From an uncultured Eubacteriales bacterium (GTDB lineage: Bacteria > Bacillota > Clostridia > Oscillospirales > CAG-272), in assembly GCA_900546695.1 (NCBI GenBank), contig URDX01000003.1, positions 1-64,000 of the forward strand: 64,000 nucleotides of DNA, in the 5' to 3' direction. The notes under the pieces were generated by a model that did not search any database, was not told the DNA's origin, and saw only the letters and a program-made list of their open reading frames with translations. The first letter of the stretch is position 1; each line of letters begins with the position of its first letter. Shown in pieces: positions 48,401 through 57,737 of this stretch. The translations under genes were made by a program, and so were the position numbers.

Positions 48401-49513
48401 TTAATTAATATTCGGAATATCAACGGTAACCTCAGCGCCGCAACGTGCACTTCTGACTATACCGTCAATGATTGCCTGATTTATAACGATCTGGCTCGAC
48501 GGAATAGGCGAGCTGCCGCCCGTAACGATAGCGTCAACGAACGCCTTTACCTTGCGCTCGAACAGTCCGCCGCCGTCGTTTATAATCGGGATAGTCATCT
48601 CGGTCTCAGCACCCGCAACGGTCTTATAAATCTTCATAGGACCGCCGACGGAGCCGTTCCAGCAGTCGGTCGAGGGGATACGGAGGCCGCCCTTTGTACC
48701 GAGGATGAGGGTGTCACCGGGGGTGTCCATATTCATAGCCCACGAGATGCGGAAGTCAAGAATTATACCGCCCTCGAGACGGATAAAGCCTGCGGCAAAA
48801 TCGTCAACGCCGAACTCCTCCGCAAACTCGGGATGTCCGCAGTTGATATACGTTTCGGGGTCACGTCCGAAGAAGGAAGATGTATAGCCCGTTACGGTAA
48901 GAGGCTTTGGATATCCGATGGCATTGAGCACCATATCGAGCGAATAGCAGCCGATATCGCCCATAGCGCCGATTCCCGCTGTATCGTCGCGGATAAAGGT
49001 GTTTCCGCGGGAGATCGGTATACCGCGGCGTCTGCCGCCGCCCGTCTGGATGTAGTATATCTTTCCGAGCTCGCCCGACTGAACAATCTTCTTTATCATC
49101 TGCATATTAGCGTCAAAGCGGGGCTGGAATCCGATGGTCAGAATCTTGCCCGAGCGCTTCTCTGCTTCCATCATTGCCTTAGCCTCATCCATAGTTACAC
49201 AGAAGGGCTTTTCGAGCAGCACATGCAGACCGTGATCAAGCGCGTAGATAGTGCATTCCGCGTGCGTGCGGTTATAGGTGCAGACAGACACGGCGTCGAG
49301 ATCGGGCTCGTTGTCTATCAGCTCCTTGTGGCTCGAATAGCAGTGGATACCCTCAAGCCCGTGTGCGCGGAAAAACTCCTCAGCCTTTCCGGGTACAAGG
49401 TCAGCGCCCGCAACAACCTCTACGTTGTCGAGCTTAAGATAGCTGTCGAGATGCGGATTCGCAATTCCGCCGGTACCGATGATACCTATGCGAAGTTTTT
49501 TATTCTTGTCCAT
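48401..49513 (-). CDS. Gfo/Idh/MocA-family oxidoreductase
   Basis: A 370-residue NAD(P)-dependent dehydrogenase. The N-terminal Rossmann motif is GIIGTGGIANPH, the EKPFCVTMDEAKAM motif lies near residue 100, and the C-terminal alpha/beta domain has GDIGCYSLD. Members oxidise sugars, inositol or their derivatives; the substrate here is unknown. AGAGGAGAAA precedes the ATG. It has its own promoter and no sugar operon around it. Confidence 0.9.
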   Translation of the reverse strand: MDKNKKLRIGIIGTGGIANPHLDSYLKLDNVEVVAGADLVPGKAEEFFRAHGLEGIHCYSSHKELIDNEPDLDAVSVCTYNRTHAECTIYALDHGLHVLLEKPFCVTMDEAKAMMEAEKRSGKILTIGFQPRFDANMQMIKKIVQSGELGKIYYIQTGGGRRRGIPISRGNTFIRDDTAGIGAMGDIGCYSLDMVLNAIGYPKPLTVTGYTSSFFGRDPETYINCGHPEFAEEFGVDDFAAGFIRLEGGIILDFRISWAMNMDTPGDTLILGTKGGLRIPSTDCWNGSVGGPMKIYKTVAGAETEMTIPIINDGGGLFERKVKAFVDAIVTGGSSPIPSSQIVINQAIIDGIVRSARCGAEVTVDIPNIN

Positions 49514-49581
49514 TTTGATATTTCTCCTCTGTAGGAATGAAATGCTCGGGTGAAGCGGCGTTTGCCTGCTTCCCGTGTATT

Positions 49582-49610
49582 ATGATAACACATTATTGCG
49601 TGCGAATCAA
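49582..49610 (-). promoter_or_regulatory. Promoter of the Gfo/Idh/MocA gene
   Basis: On the minus strand TTGATT (49610-49605), a 17-base spacer and TATCAT (49587-49582). Confidence 0.65.
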
Positions 49611-49807
49611 CGGTGTTTTATAAATTAGGCAAATTAATTCGTGTTAACAAAAATTCTACAAATCCATGTTACAATATGAGAGGCAAAACAATCTTCCAAA
49701 CCGAAAATCCCCATACGCCCGCACCACCCGACGCGGGCAACACGTACATAACAGGAAACCGACCGCACACGCACATGCGTATGCACAGTAAAACGGAGAA
49801 CATCACC

Positions 49808-52800
49808 ATGCACGGAAGCAACAAAAAATATTCCCTGCGCGCAGCACTGTCTGCCGCGCTGTCGCTCTGTCTGCTCGCTCAGACTCTGCCGCAGATATCT
49901 GCGGCGGGCGGCGAAGCAATGCTTAGCGTCAGCAGCGCGGAGAGCGAGAGCGCCGACGGCTTCCGCTTTGATTCACGTGAGGCGGCGGATGCAGCATTGC
50001 TCGGCGTGCACCGCGACGGCAGCATGACCGTGATAGAAAACGCGGACAGCAGACTCTATGAGTCAAGCACCGACCTTATCATCGACAATCAGGCGGTCGG
50101 TTGGAGCTCGGCGGGCATGGAAATCTCGAGCACAAGCGGCGATTCGGTCTATCCGTACCGCTCGCTGTACGGCGGGCTCTGCATGCAGCTGCACTATCCG
50201 CATTCTGACGAAACGTCGGTCTGCCGCGAGTTTGCGAAGTTCGAAAATGACGACGAATATGTAATTGCCGAGGGGCCCGCATCGGGCTCGCCCGAAGGGA
50301 TAGATTTTCATTCGGTGAGCACGGTATCGTTTGCCGTCAATCTCTGCTCGAGTAAGAGTGAGACGATGTTCGTCGAGATATATGTTTCGGAATATCTTGT
50401 TTTCACCGAGCGCTTTACCGTCAGCGGCAACGGCTGGAACGCCGTTTTTGCGGACATCAGCGGCATGCACGGCTCTATCTACGGTCCCGCAGCGATTGCC
50501 CGCGTCGTCGTAGGCGTTGAACGGGGCGACGGTGACGGCGACGGAACGATGATGCTCGACGGTCTCGCATTCTCGCGCGAGGATGCCGCGCACCGCTATC
50601 TCATGCTCTCAAACGATGTTTCGGTAAATATCGGCGGTGAGCTGAATGCTCTCTATCGCTATACCTTCTCGAACGAGACCTTCGTACTTACCTTTGACGA
50701 GCTGCGCAGCGAGAGCTTTTCGGGCTGCAGCTCGCTTTCCGTGCTGCTGATGCATGATAAACCCGTCGGCAGTATGACATGCACGTATATGACGGACGGC
50801 AGCTACGGCAGCGCCGTGCCCGCATATGAACCGCTGACCTTTGCACCGAGCGGCGGCAATATAACGGTTTACACCTTCCCGCTCCCCGATAAGGCTCCCG
50901 AATCGCTGCAGCTGACACTCAGCGACGGCAGCGGCGGCGATGTTTCGCTGCTCGGCATCGTGCCCGCCTACCTTCCCTGCTCGGACGGTCTGCTCGCGGG
51001 CAGCTGCGACTCCTGCCGCTATAATTCGGGCACGGGCGAGATAACGATATCGGGCAGCCTTGACACGAATATTGCCGCAAAATACAGCGGCTCGAAGATA
51101 TACGTCTACGCACTTGACCCATGGCAGAGCAGCGACACCGCGACCCTTACGCCGCTCTCCCCCGTTGCTTCCGTCGGCGTTGACGAGACGTTTTCGGTAA
51201 AGCTCAGGGTAGACGGATACATGTCAAAGAAGTTCACCGCCGTGATACGCACGGGCGACGGAATGACAATCGTTTTCCGCGATCACGGTATCACACCGAG
51301 CGCCGCAAAGGAGCGGCAGGCAGTCCCGAACGCGCCGATAAAGGGCATCTCGGGCGACCCGACCGATGCCGCGCTGCTCGGTTCGAGCTGTGCCGTGCTT
51401 GAACTCGACATCGCATCGCTGCTCTCCGCCGAGCCTACGACCGAGAGCATAACGATAGGCGGAGACGAGTATTATTTCCGCCCCGAACGGCTGACCGAGC
51501 TTGACAGCGCGGTACGCGCATACGACGGACTCGGCTCATCGCTTCTGCTGCGTCTGCAAATACCGTCGTCGAGCGGCGAGATATCCATGCTCAGCACCGG
51601 CAGCCGCGGCGGCAGCTATATGTTGCCCGATACGCGGAACGAACAGACCGTCCGCGCGTACAGTGCCGTTATCCGTGTACTGACCGAGCGTTTTAACGGA
51701 AAATCGGCTCTTGCGGGCTACGTAGTCGGTGCGGATGCCGACACTGCTGTGCCCGAGGAATATGCCGCGGACGGCATGCTCGCCGAATATTCCGCGCGCT
51801 GTGCCGAGCTGCTGCGCATAACATATACCGCATCCGATTGCGCCGTTCCCGTCTATCTCCCGCTTTCATCGCGACTCACAGGCGGTCTTTCGGCTGACGG
51901 CAGAAGCAGATATCCCGCGTCGCTGCTGCTCACGGCGGTAGCGGCTCAGACACGGATAGGCGGCGAGCTGCCGTGGTTGGTGCTGCTCACCGTTCCCGCA
52001 GATGCGGCGGAGGGTGAAGAGGTGAGCGCCGACCGCATGTCGGGTGCCGACATTTCACTGCTGTGTGACATGCTGCTCTCGCCGTCGCTCGAATACTCGG
52101 ATATGCCGCGCAGAATATCCGTGTACGCGGTATCGGGCGGCGCGGGGAGAGATTCGAAGCTTCTTTCCGCGGGGCTTATCCACCTCTATCTTTCGCTCAT
52201 AGGAAAAGAAGCTCCGTTTGTCGGCGAGTTCATCTGTTCATCCGAGCTTATTAAGCGCGTGCCGAGCGACGTGCTGACGTACATAGACACCTCGTCTGCA
52301 TCCGAGCTGCTTGCAAAATATGCCGCACTCTATGACAGCTCCTGCACCGAATGGAGCGAGCTCATCGATGAGAGCGCGCTCTCGCTGATAACAAAGGCTG
52401 TAACGTCGGTAAAGGCGGACTCAGACCTGCCCTTCTATCTCGGCTCGGCGGAGCTGTTCGACCTGTCGGGCACCGCCGCGGACGGATGGCGCGCAGGGGT
52501 AGGCTGTCAGTCGCTCGGCGTCTCCGACATTCTCGGACACAAAAACGCGCTTGTAGCAAAGCTCGAGGATATCTCCGACCCGTCGCACCGCTGCATCCGC
52601 TCGGTATTTGAATATACCCGCGATCTCTCGCCCTTTGACAGTCTCAGCATGGAGGCATTCGTATCGCAGCTGCCCGACAGTATCGAATCGGTACGGCTCG
52701 ATATCATGCTGTACAGCGGCAGCAGCTATATCATCTCCTCCTGCTCGGTCACTCCGGGCGAATGGAACCGAATAATCCTGCCGCTCTCGGATTACCCTGC

Positions 52801-53128
52801 ACTCAAATCCACCGACCGTATGGTGATAATGCTGCGCGGCGAAGGCGGCGAATATATCGGCTCGCCGACGATGATGATATCCTCCCCCGTCGGGCTGTCA
52901 GTCCGCTATGAGGATGCGTATCTCGAAAACTATCTTGCAGCCGAGCGCACTGCAAGCGTTAAATCGCCCTCCTACTCGCTTCCGCTTGTCTACATAATGC
53001 CCACTGCGGTCATACTGCTGCTGTGCATCGCACTGCTCGTTATCCGCGCAGGCAGACGTGCAAACAGGCATGCCGAGCAGGATAAACCGCGCTCGCGCTT
53101 TCCGAAGGATCCGCCGAGAACGCGTTGA
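49808..53128 (+). CDS. Large secreted, membrane-anchored protein (DUF5722-like)
   Basis: An 1106-residue protein with a signal peptide (residues 1-31) and one C-terminal helix (about 1058-1080) followed by a basic cytoplasmic tail. Two beta-sandwich, carbohydrate-binding-like segments (about 40-280 and 880-1040) flank a middle domain. From about residue 500 it begins PNAPIKGISGDPTDAALLGSS, resembling the DUF5722 glycosidase-like barrel. That assignment is by memory and the segment is divergent, with no catalytic pair I can point to. CGGAGAA precedes the ATG at 49808. It is probably a cell-surface glycan-interacting protein. Confidence 0.7.
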   Translation: MHGSNKKYSLRAALSAALSLCLLAQTLPQISAAGGEAMLSVSSAESESADGFRFDSREAADAALLGVHRDGSMTVIENADSRLYESSTDLIIDNQAVGWSSAGMEISSTSGDSVYPYRSLYGGLCMQLHYPHSDETSVCREFAKFENDDEYVIAEGPASGSPEGIDFHSVSTVSFAVNLCSSKSETMFVEIYVSEYLVFTERFTVSGNGWNAVFADISGMHGSIYGPAAIARVVVGVERGDGDGDGTMMLDGLAFSREDAAHRYLMLSNDVSVNIGGELNALYRYTFSNETFVLTFDELRSESFSGCSSLSVLLMHDKPVGSMTCTYMTDGSYGSAVPAYEPLTFAPSGGNITVYTFPLPDKAPESLQLTLSDGSGGDVSLLGIVPAYLPCSDGLLAGSCDSCRYNSGTGEITISGSLDTNIAAKYSGSKIYVYALDPWQSSDTATLTPLSPVASVGVDETFSVKLRVDGYMSKKFTAVIRTGDGMTIVFRDHGITPSAAKERQAVPNAPIKGISGDPTDAALLGSSCAVLELDIASLLSAEPTTESITIGGDEYYFRPERLTELDSAVRAYDGLGSSLLLRLQIPSSSGEISMLSTGSRGGSYMLPDTRNEQTVRAYSAVIRVLTERFNGKSALAGYVVGADADTAVPEEYAADGMLAEYSARCAELLRITYTASDCAVPVYLPLSSRLTGGLSADGRSRYPASLLLTAVAAQTRIGGELPWLVLLTVPADAAEGEEVSADRMSGADISLLCDMLLSPSLEYSDMPRRISVYAVSGGAGRDSKLLSAGLIHLYLSLIGKEAPFVGEFICSSELIKRVPSDVLTYIDTSSASELLAKYAALYDSSCTEWSELIDESALSLITKAVTSVKADSDLPFYLGSAELFDLSGTAADGWRAGVGCQSLGVSDILGHKNALVAKLEDISDPSHRCIRSVFEYTRDLSPFDSLSMEAFVSQLPDSIESVRLDIMLYSGSSYIISSCSVTPGEWNRIILPLSDYPALKSTDRMVIMLRGEGGEYIGSPTMMISSPVGLSVRYEDAYLENYLAAERTASVKSPSYSLPLVYIMPTAVILLLCIALLVIRAGRRANRHAEQDKPRSRFPKDPPRTR

Positions 53129-53229
53129 TTCGCGCACGCGCCGGGGCATTTTCCGGCTGCCGCCGCTTTGCTTTCTTCAATCCGCCGATAACCGAGGGTA
53201 ATGCAAAGTAAAACCGCATACCGATAAAT

Positions 53230-53276
53230 CGCAAACGGGAATTTTCTGCCGCAAAGCGGGAAATTCCCGTTTTTCG
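53230..53276 (+). terminator. Terminator of the DUF5722-like gene
   Basis: AAACGGGAATTT and AAATTCCCGTTT form a perfect 12-bp stem with a T-run on the right, about 100 bases after the stop. Confidence 0.8.
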
Positions 53277-53287
53277 CCGCATATAAT
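53259..53287 (+). promoter_or_regulatory. Possible sporulation (sigma-E type) promoter of sigK
   Basis: CATATAAT at 53280-53287 is one base from the sigma-E -10 CATACAAT. A GAAATT-like -35 lies 14 bases upstream, inside the terminator arm. Suggestive only; a TATAAT reading for sigma-A is also possible. Confidence 0.35.
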
Positions 53288-53345
53288 GAACGGAAGCGGT
53301 GCGCAAGCGCCGCAAAACGCCGCAATGGCATCGGGAGGACATTAT

Positions 53346-54053
53346 ATGCTGCTGTTTTCACATCTGTTTTCTCTGCTCGGGAGCACGTTTTCAACACTGC
53401 TCGGCCGTTTTTCCTTCTTTTCGCTGCGGGTCAGCTCCCCTGGCAGCTTTCCCCCGCCGCTTGCGCCCGAGGAGGAGCGCAGACTATTTATTAAAATCGC
53501 AGAGGGCGACCCAGACGCACGCCGCACGGTGATTGAGCATAATCTGCGGCTCGTCGCGCATATAATTAAAAAATACGGCTCATGCGGCACCGATCAGGAT
53601 GATCTGATGTCGCTCGGAACAATAGGCCTTATCAAGGCTGTAGACACCTTCCGCCCCGATTGCGGAACGCACTTTGCCACATACGCGAGCAAGTGTCTGC
53701 AAAATGAGATACTTATGTATTTCCGCTCGCGGAAAAAGCTATGCTACGAGGTTCCGCTCGGCGAGACAATCGACACCGACAAGGACGGAAATCCGCTTAC
53801 ATACATGGATATCATCAGCGTTAAGGACACGATAGCCGAGGATCTTGACCGACGGATGGGAATAGAAAAGGCGCTGCGCGGCGTCGATACCCTGCTCTCG
53901 CCGCGCGAGCGGGAGATAATCGTCCTACGCTACGGGCTCGGCGGGCGGCGCGGCATGCCGCAGCGCGAGATAGCAGCGCGGCTCGGAATATCGCGCTCGT
54001 ACGTCAGCCGCATCGAAAAGCGGGCGCTCGGAAAGCTCCGCGAGGGAATGTAG
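53346..54053 (+). CDS. sigK: Sporulation sigma factor SigK
   Basis: A mother-cell sigma factor for late sporulation, 235 residues. Residues 1-45 are a hydrophobic pro-sequence rich in Phe/Leu, followed by PPPLAPEEERRL, matching the cleaved pro-sigma-K region. Region 2 (HNLRLVAHIIKKYG, DQDDLMSLGTIGLIKAV) and region 4 (PQREIAARLGISRSYVSRIEKRAL) are intact and collinear with B. subtilis SigK, with no skin-type interruption. The ATG at 53346 follows GGGAGGA. Confidence 0.93.
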   Translation: MLLFSHLFSLLGSTFSTLLGRFSFFSLRVSSPGSFPPPLAPEEERRLFIKIAEGDPDARRTVIEHNLRLVAHIIKKYGSCGTDQDDLMSLGTIGLIKAVDTFRPDCGTHFATYASKCLQNEILMYFRSRKKLCYEVPLGETIDTDKDGNPLTYMDIISVKDTIAEDLDRRMGIEKALRGVDTLLSPREREIIVLRYGLGGRRGMPQREIAARLGISRSYVSRIEKRALGKLREGM

Positions 54054-54060
54054 CTGTTTC

Positions 54061-54089
54061 TTGACAAATATCGGCTGCGCGGTTATAAT
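54061..54089 (+). promoter_or_regulatory. Promoter of the Ppx/GppA gene
   Basis: TTGACA (54061-54066) and TATAAT (54084-54089) are perfect consensus, 17 bases apart, 8 bases after the sigK stop. Confidence 0.88.
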
Positions 54090-54120
54090 TATATCAGTAA
54101 TGAGTACACGGAGGAATTCG

Positions 54121-55158
54121 ATGCTTTACTGCGTTACCGATATCGGCTCAAACACCGTAAAGATGAACATCTTCGACCGCCGCCCAAGCGGCGAGCTGCG
54201 TCTTGTCTACGCAGCAAGCTCAACGCTCGGACTTGCGGGACACCGCGAAAACGGAGCGCTTACCGACAGGGGCACCGAGCTGCTGACCGCGCTGCTGCTG
54301 AAATACCGAAAGGATGCCGTTGCGCACGGCTGTGACGAGCTGCACGCATTCGCGACGGCGAGTCTGCGCAATATCACAAACACCGAGCAGGTGTGCACGC
54401 GGATACTGCAAAAGACAGGTATGTATATCGACGTGCTTTCGGGCGAGGATGAAGCGCGCATGAGCTTTCTCGGCATGAAGCGGGAGATAGGCGGAGCGGC
54501 GCGCGGAATGACCGTAGATCTCGGCGGTGGGAGCTGCGAGCTTATTCGTTTTGAAAACAGCGAACCTGTCGGGTCGGTGAGCATTCCGCTCGGCTGTGTG
54601 CTGCTGCGCGACCGATTTGTGCTGAGCGGAAGGTTTCCGAATGCGTCGGAGAGCGAGGAAATATACCGCTGCATGCTGGATGCTGTTGAGAGCTGCGGAA
54701 TTCTGTGCAACGGCACAGACTGCGGTACAATCAACGGCACATGCGATACAGGCGATGACGGATTTCTCGTCGGCGGAAGTGCGCGTGTGCTTTTCAAGCT
54801 CGCCGCAGCATGCGGAAAACCCGAATCCGCAGCGCGCAGGGAGGCTGCAGATTATATTGAGATAGACGGAGAGCGCTTTCCTTACCGCACGGGCTGCAAT
54901 GAGGCATCGCGCGGCACACTTCGGAGGGCGGATTTTGACAAAGTCTGCGACTGCTATGCCGAGGCATACCGCAGCACAGACACCGCCGCGATGGTAGGTC
55001 TTCTTGTTCCCGACCGCGTGTCGACCGCTGTTCCGGGCATGCTCGCGCTGCGCGCGATTGCCGATGCATGCGGGCTTGAAACGCTGCATCATTGCACCGC
55101 CGGTGTACGCGAGGGCTATCTCGAATGTCTTACCGAGACGGAGCGGCTTACAAAATGA
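54121..55158 (+). CDS. Ppx/GppA-family phosphatase
   Basis: A 345-residue protein of the sugar kinase/HSP70/actin fold. It has the N-terminal TDIGSNTVKMNIF motif and the VDLGGGSCELIRF phosphate-2 motif. Family members degrade polyphosphate or ppGpp; length fits the two-domain form. The ATG at 54121 has GGAGGA 7 bases upstream, preferred over the ATG at 54100. Confidence 0.88.
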   Translation: MLYCVTDIGSNTVKMNIFDRRPSGELRLVYAASSTLGLAGHRENGALTDRGTELLTALLLKYRKDAVAHGCDELHAFATASLRNITNTEQVCTRILQKTGMYIDVLSGEDEARMSFLGMKREIGGAARGMTVDLGGGSCELIRFENSEPVGSVSIPLGCVLLRDRFVLSGRFPNASESEEIYRCMLDAVESCGILCNGTDCGTINGTCDTGDDGFLVGGSARVLFKLAAACGKPESAARREAADYIEIDGERFPYRTGCNEASRGTLRRADFDKVCDCYAEAYRSTDTAAMVGLLVPDRVSTAVPGMLALRAIADACGLETLHHCTAGVREGYLECLTETERLTK

Positions 55159-55282
55159 TTTTTTCCGATTCCGACCTTCGGCAAATCGGCAATATACCGA
55201 CATTTAAAACACGGCAGCACCGCCGCTGCGAACACACGACAGTGCTGCACGAGAAAATGCGCTATAACACAAGGAATTACAA

Positions 55283-56062
55283 ATGCAGATATACGAAAAC
55301 ACACATGACCCCATACTGTTCGAGGGTATAGTCTCGGTAAGAGCACTGCTTGAAGCTGCCGAGAACGGCTATAAGCCGAGACATATCGAGCGCATTGTCG
55401 TAGCAGAGGAACGCGCCGCTGCGGCGAAAAAAGAGCTCGGGTGGCTGCGCGCACGTTCGCATGCGCTCGGATTTGAGCTCTGCACCGCGCCCCGCAGCGC
55501 AGTAGATGCCGCAGCAACAGGCACGACGCACGGCGGTATTCTCGCTTACTGCGAGCCCCGCGAATATCCGACGCTTGACTGTGATTTCATCGCGCGCACG
55601 AAAAAGCACGGCTTTTACGTGATGATAGAGGGCATCGAGGACCCGTATAATTTCGGCTACGCGCTCCGCTCCGTATACTCTGCAGGCGCAGACGGCATAA
55701 TTCTCTCCCCTCGCAACTGGCTGAGCGCGGCGGGCACAGTATGCCGCTCAAGTGCGGGCGCATCGGAGCTCGCCGACATCGCAACCGCGGCGGGCGCAGA
55801 CGCTGCCGCTGTTTTCCGCGGTGCGGGCTTTCGCATCATCGGCACCGACCTCGACGATTCGGTATCCGTATATGATGCCGATCTGCACTATCCGCTGCTG
55901 CTTATAATAGGCGGTGAAAAGCGCGGCATCTCCCATGCGCTGAAGGAGCAGACCGACGAAATAGTGCGCCTCGACTACGGCAGAGATTTTCCCGAGGCAC
56001 TGTCGGCGGCATCAGCCGCAGCTATTCTTTCGTTTGAGGTGCTGCGGCAGAACAGAGGCTGA
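55283..56062 (+). CDS. TrmH/SpoU-family RNA methyltransferase
   Basis: A 259-residue protein with an N-terminal L30e-like substrate-binding domain (about 1-95) and the SPOUT methyltransferase knot. Motif 1 is IEGIEDPYNFGYALRSVYSAG, motif 2 IIGGEKRGIS and motif 3 the ALSAASAAAILSFEVLR segment. It methylates the 2'-O of a ribose in tRNA or rRNA; the target is unknown. AAGGAAT precedes the ATG. Confidence 0.9.
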   Translation: MQIYENTHDPILFEGIVSVRALLEAAENGYKPRHIERIVVAEERAAAAKKELGWLRARSHALGFELCTAPRSAVDAAATGTTHGGILAYCEPREYPTLDCDFIARTKKHGFYVMIEGIEDPYNFGYALRSVYSAGADGIILSPRNWLSAAGTVCRSSAGASELADIATAAGADAAAVFRGAGFRIIGTDLDDSVSVYDADLHYPLLLIIGGEKRGISHALKEQTDEIVRLDYGRDFPEALSAASAAAILSFEVLRQNRG

Positions 56063-56218
56063 GCCGCAAGCCGAAAAAAAGGCTCAGCATCCGCTGCTTA
56101 TTCTTTCGCTATCCGCCGCACAGCTTTGCCGATGCAAAATCAAGCTGCGATATCCCGACTCGGCATATCAAAAGAATCATAAGCAAACCGACAGAACAGT
56201 GACCGTTTCCGCATATCC

Positions 56219-56227
56219 CGCATATAA
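56219..56227 (+). promoter_or_regulatory. -10-like CATATAAT upstream of the ATPase gene
   Basis: The same CCGCATATAATG string as at the sigK upstream region (about 53277). No good -35 is visible. If it is a real -10 the start would be near 56236, which argues for the internal ATG at 56272. Confidence 0.3.
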
Positions 56228-56271
56228 TGTACATGGTACAAAACAACGGGAAAGGAACGGTCGCTTTTTCT

Positions 56272-57621
56272 ATGAAGAAGGAATTTTTCGCCGCCATGAA
56301 CAGCTACGGCGGCTTTGTCTCACACTACAAGACCAGCTTTGCGCAGGAGCGCAGATACATAATCAAGGGCGGACCCGGCTGCGGGAAATCAACGCTTATG
56401 CGGAGGATAGCGGCGGAAGCGGAGCGGCGCGGCTGCGATGTCGAATACTACGACTGCTCCTCCGACCCCGATTCGCTCGACGGTATCGTTCTGCCGTCGC
56501 TCGGTATAGCGCTGTTCGACGGTACGGCACCGCATGAGGAGGCGGCGAGCGCCCCCGGGTGGCGGGATAATCTTATCGACCTCGGCGCATTTTGGGATAC
56601 CGAGCTGCTGCGGGCGCATCAGGATGAGATAATCGTGCTGTCCGAGCATAAGTCCGCAGCGTATCACAACGCATACCGATATCTCGGAATGGCGGGTACT
56701 GCGGCACTGCTGCGGCTCGAGCTGCTCGGCGAATGCATCGACACCGATGCGCTCAGCGCTGCGGCGGCACGGCTAACACGCAAAGCAACGGCGGGATATA
56801 CGCGCGCTGCAAAATCGCACGAAGCGGCGACCGACCGAAAAGCCCCCTTAGAAAAGACAGCGGGCAAAAAGGCTGTAAGCGTTAAAACAAAGGCTGCAAA
56901 CAGTAAAGCAAAGGCGGGAAACGGGAGTATTTCCCGGGAAATAAGTACGCAATCCTGTGTTGAAGTTTCAGGCCGTGCATCGGTTTGCTGCGAGTCAATC
57001 ATCAGCCCGCAGGTGACTGTCGGTGCGCTCGGTATGTGTGGATACGTCTACCGACCGACACTTGAGCAGGATGCCGACGAAATAATAGCGCTGCGCGACT
57101 GTCACGGTGCAGCGGCGCTGCTGCTTGAAGAGGTCAGCCGCAGACTGTGCGCGTGTGGGATACCGCATACCGCGGGGCTTGATGCGCCGAGCGGCGATGT
57201 TTGCGTCATACGCGCGGGCAGCGTCGCGATAACACTTCGCGAAGATATCGCGCGTGCGCGCGGCGTGCGGATGCAAAGCTGTCGAAAGCTGCTGCGCACC
57301 GACAGCAGAACCGGGCGGGCATTTGCGGAGCTTGACTCTGCGATGGAATTGTTTACAGAGCTCGCAAAAAACAGACTCGCTGAAGCAAAAACGGCGCATT
57401 TTGAGCTCGAGAGGATATACGGCGAGGTGATGGACTATACAGCGGCAGACCGACTGTGCAATGACCTTATCTCGCGTCTGCTGCCGCCCGCACGAAAGAC
57501 CGCACGAAGGTCTGCCCAAACAACCTCACAAAATCATTCTGCAAAGGCTGCCCCCAAGTCCACCTCAAACGCCGAGCAAAAGCCCACGCGGAGAAAACAA
57601 AGTGAGAAGACAAAAAATTAA
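56272..57621 (+). CDS. PRK06851-type P-loop ATPase
   Basis: A 449-residue protein. The first half has Walker A GGPGCGKST (33-41) and the family motifs DCSSDPDSLDGIVLPS and DGTAPHE with LGAFWD. The second half resembles the duplicated domain of the family but lacks a Walker A motif. A low-complexity Lys/Ala stretch lies between them (about 180-230), and there is a basic tail. Homologues occur mostly in spore-forming Firmicutes; the function is unknown to me. The start is uncertain: ATG 56227 gives a longer protein. Confidence 0.82.
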   Translation: MKKEFFAAMNSYGGFVSHYKTSFAQERRYIIKGGPGCGKSTLMRRIAAEAERRGCDVEYYDCSSDPDSLDGIVLPSLGIALFDGTAPHEEAASAPGWRDNLIDLGAFWDTELLRAHQDEIIVLSEHKSAAYHNAYRYLGMAGTAALLRLELLGECIDTDALSAAAARLTRKATAGYTRAAKSHEAATDRKAPLEKTAGKKAVSVKTKAANSKAKAGNGSISREISTQSCVEVSGRASVCCESIISPQVTVGALGMCGYVYRPTLEQDADEIIALRDCHGAAALLLEEVSRRLCACGIPHTAGLDAPSGDVCVIRAGSVAITLREDIARARGVRMQSCRKLLRTDSRTGRAFAELDSAMELFTELAKNRLAEAKTAHFELERIYGEVMDYTAADRLCNDLISRLLPPARKTARRSAQTTSQNHSAKAAPKSTSNAEQKPTRRKQSEKTKN

Positions 57622-57677
57622 AGCTCCGGAAGGCGCTTATAAATAGACGCAATACTGCTCAGGGAAATAAGATTCAA

Positions 57678-57726
57678 AACATCGAAGCGCCTACACTCAA
57701 AAATGACGGTGTAGGCGCTTCGGCTT
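57678..57726. terminator. Strong terminator between convergent genes
   Basis: GAAGCGCCTACAC and GTGTAGGCGCTTC form a perfect 13-bp stem around 12 bases. T-rich flanks on the right serve the ATPase gene and A-rich flanks on the left serve the minus-strand gene. Confidence 0.85.
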
Positions 57727-57737
57727 TTGATATTATG

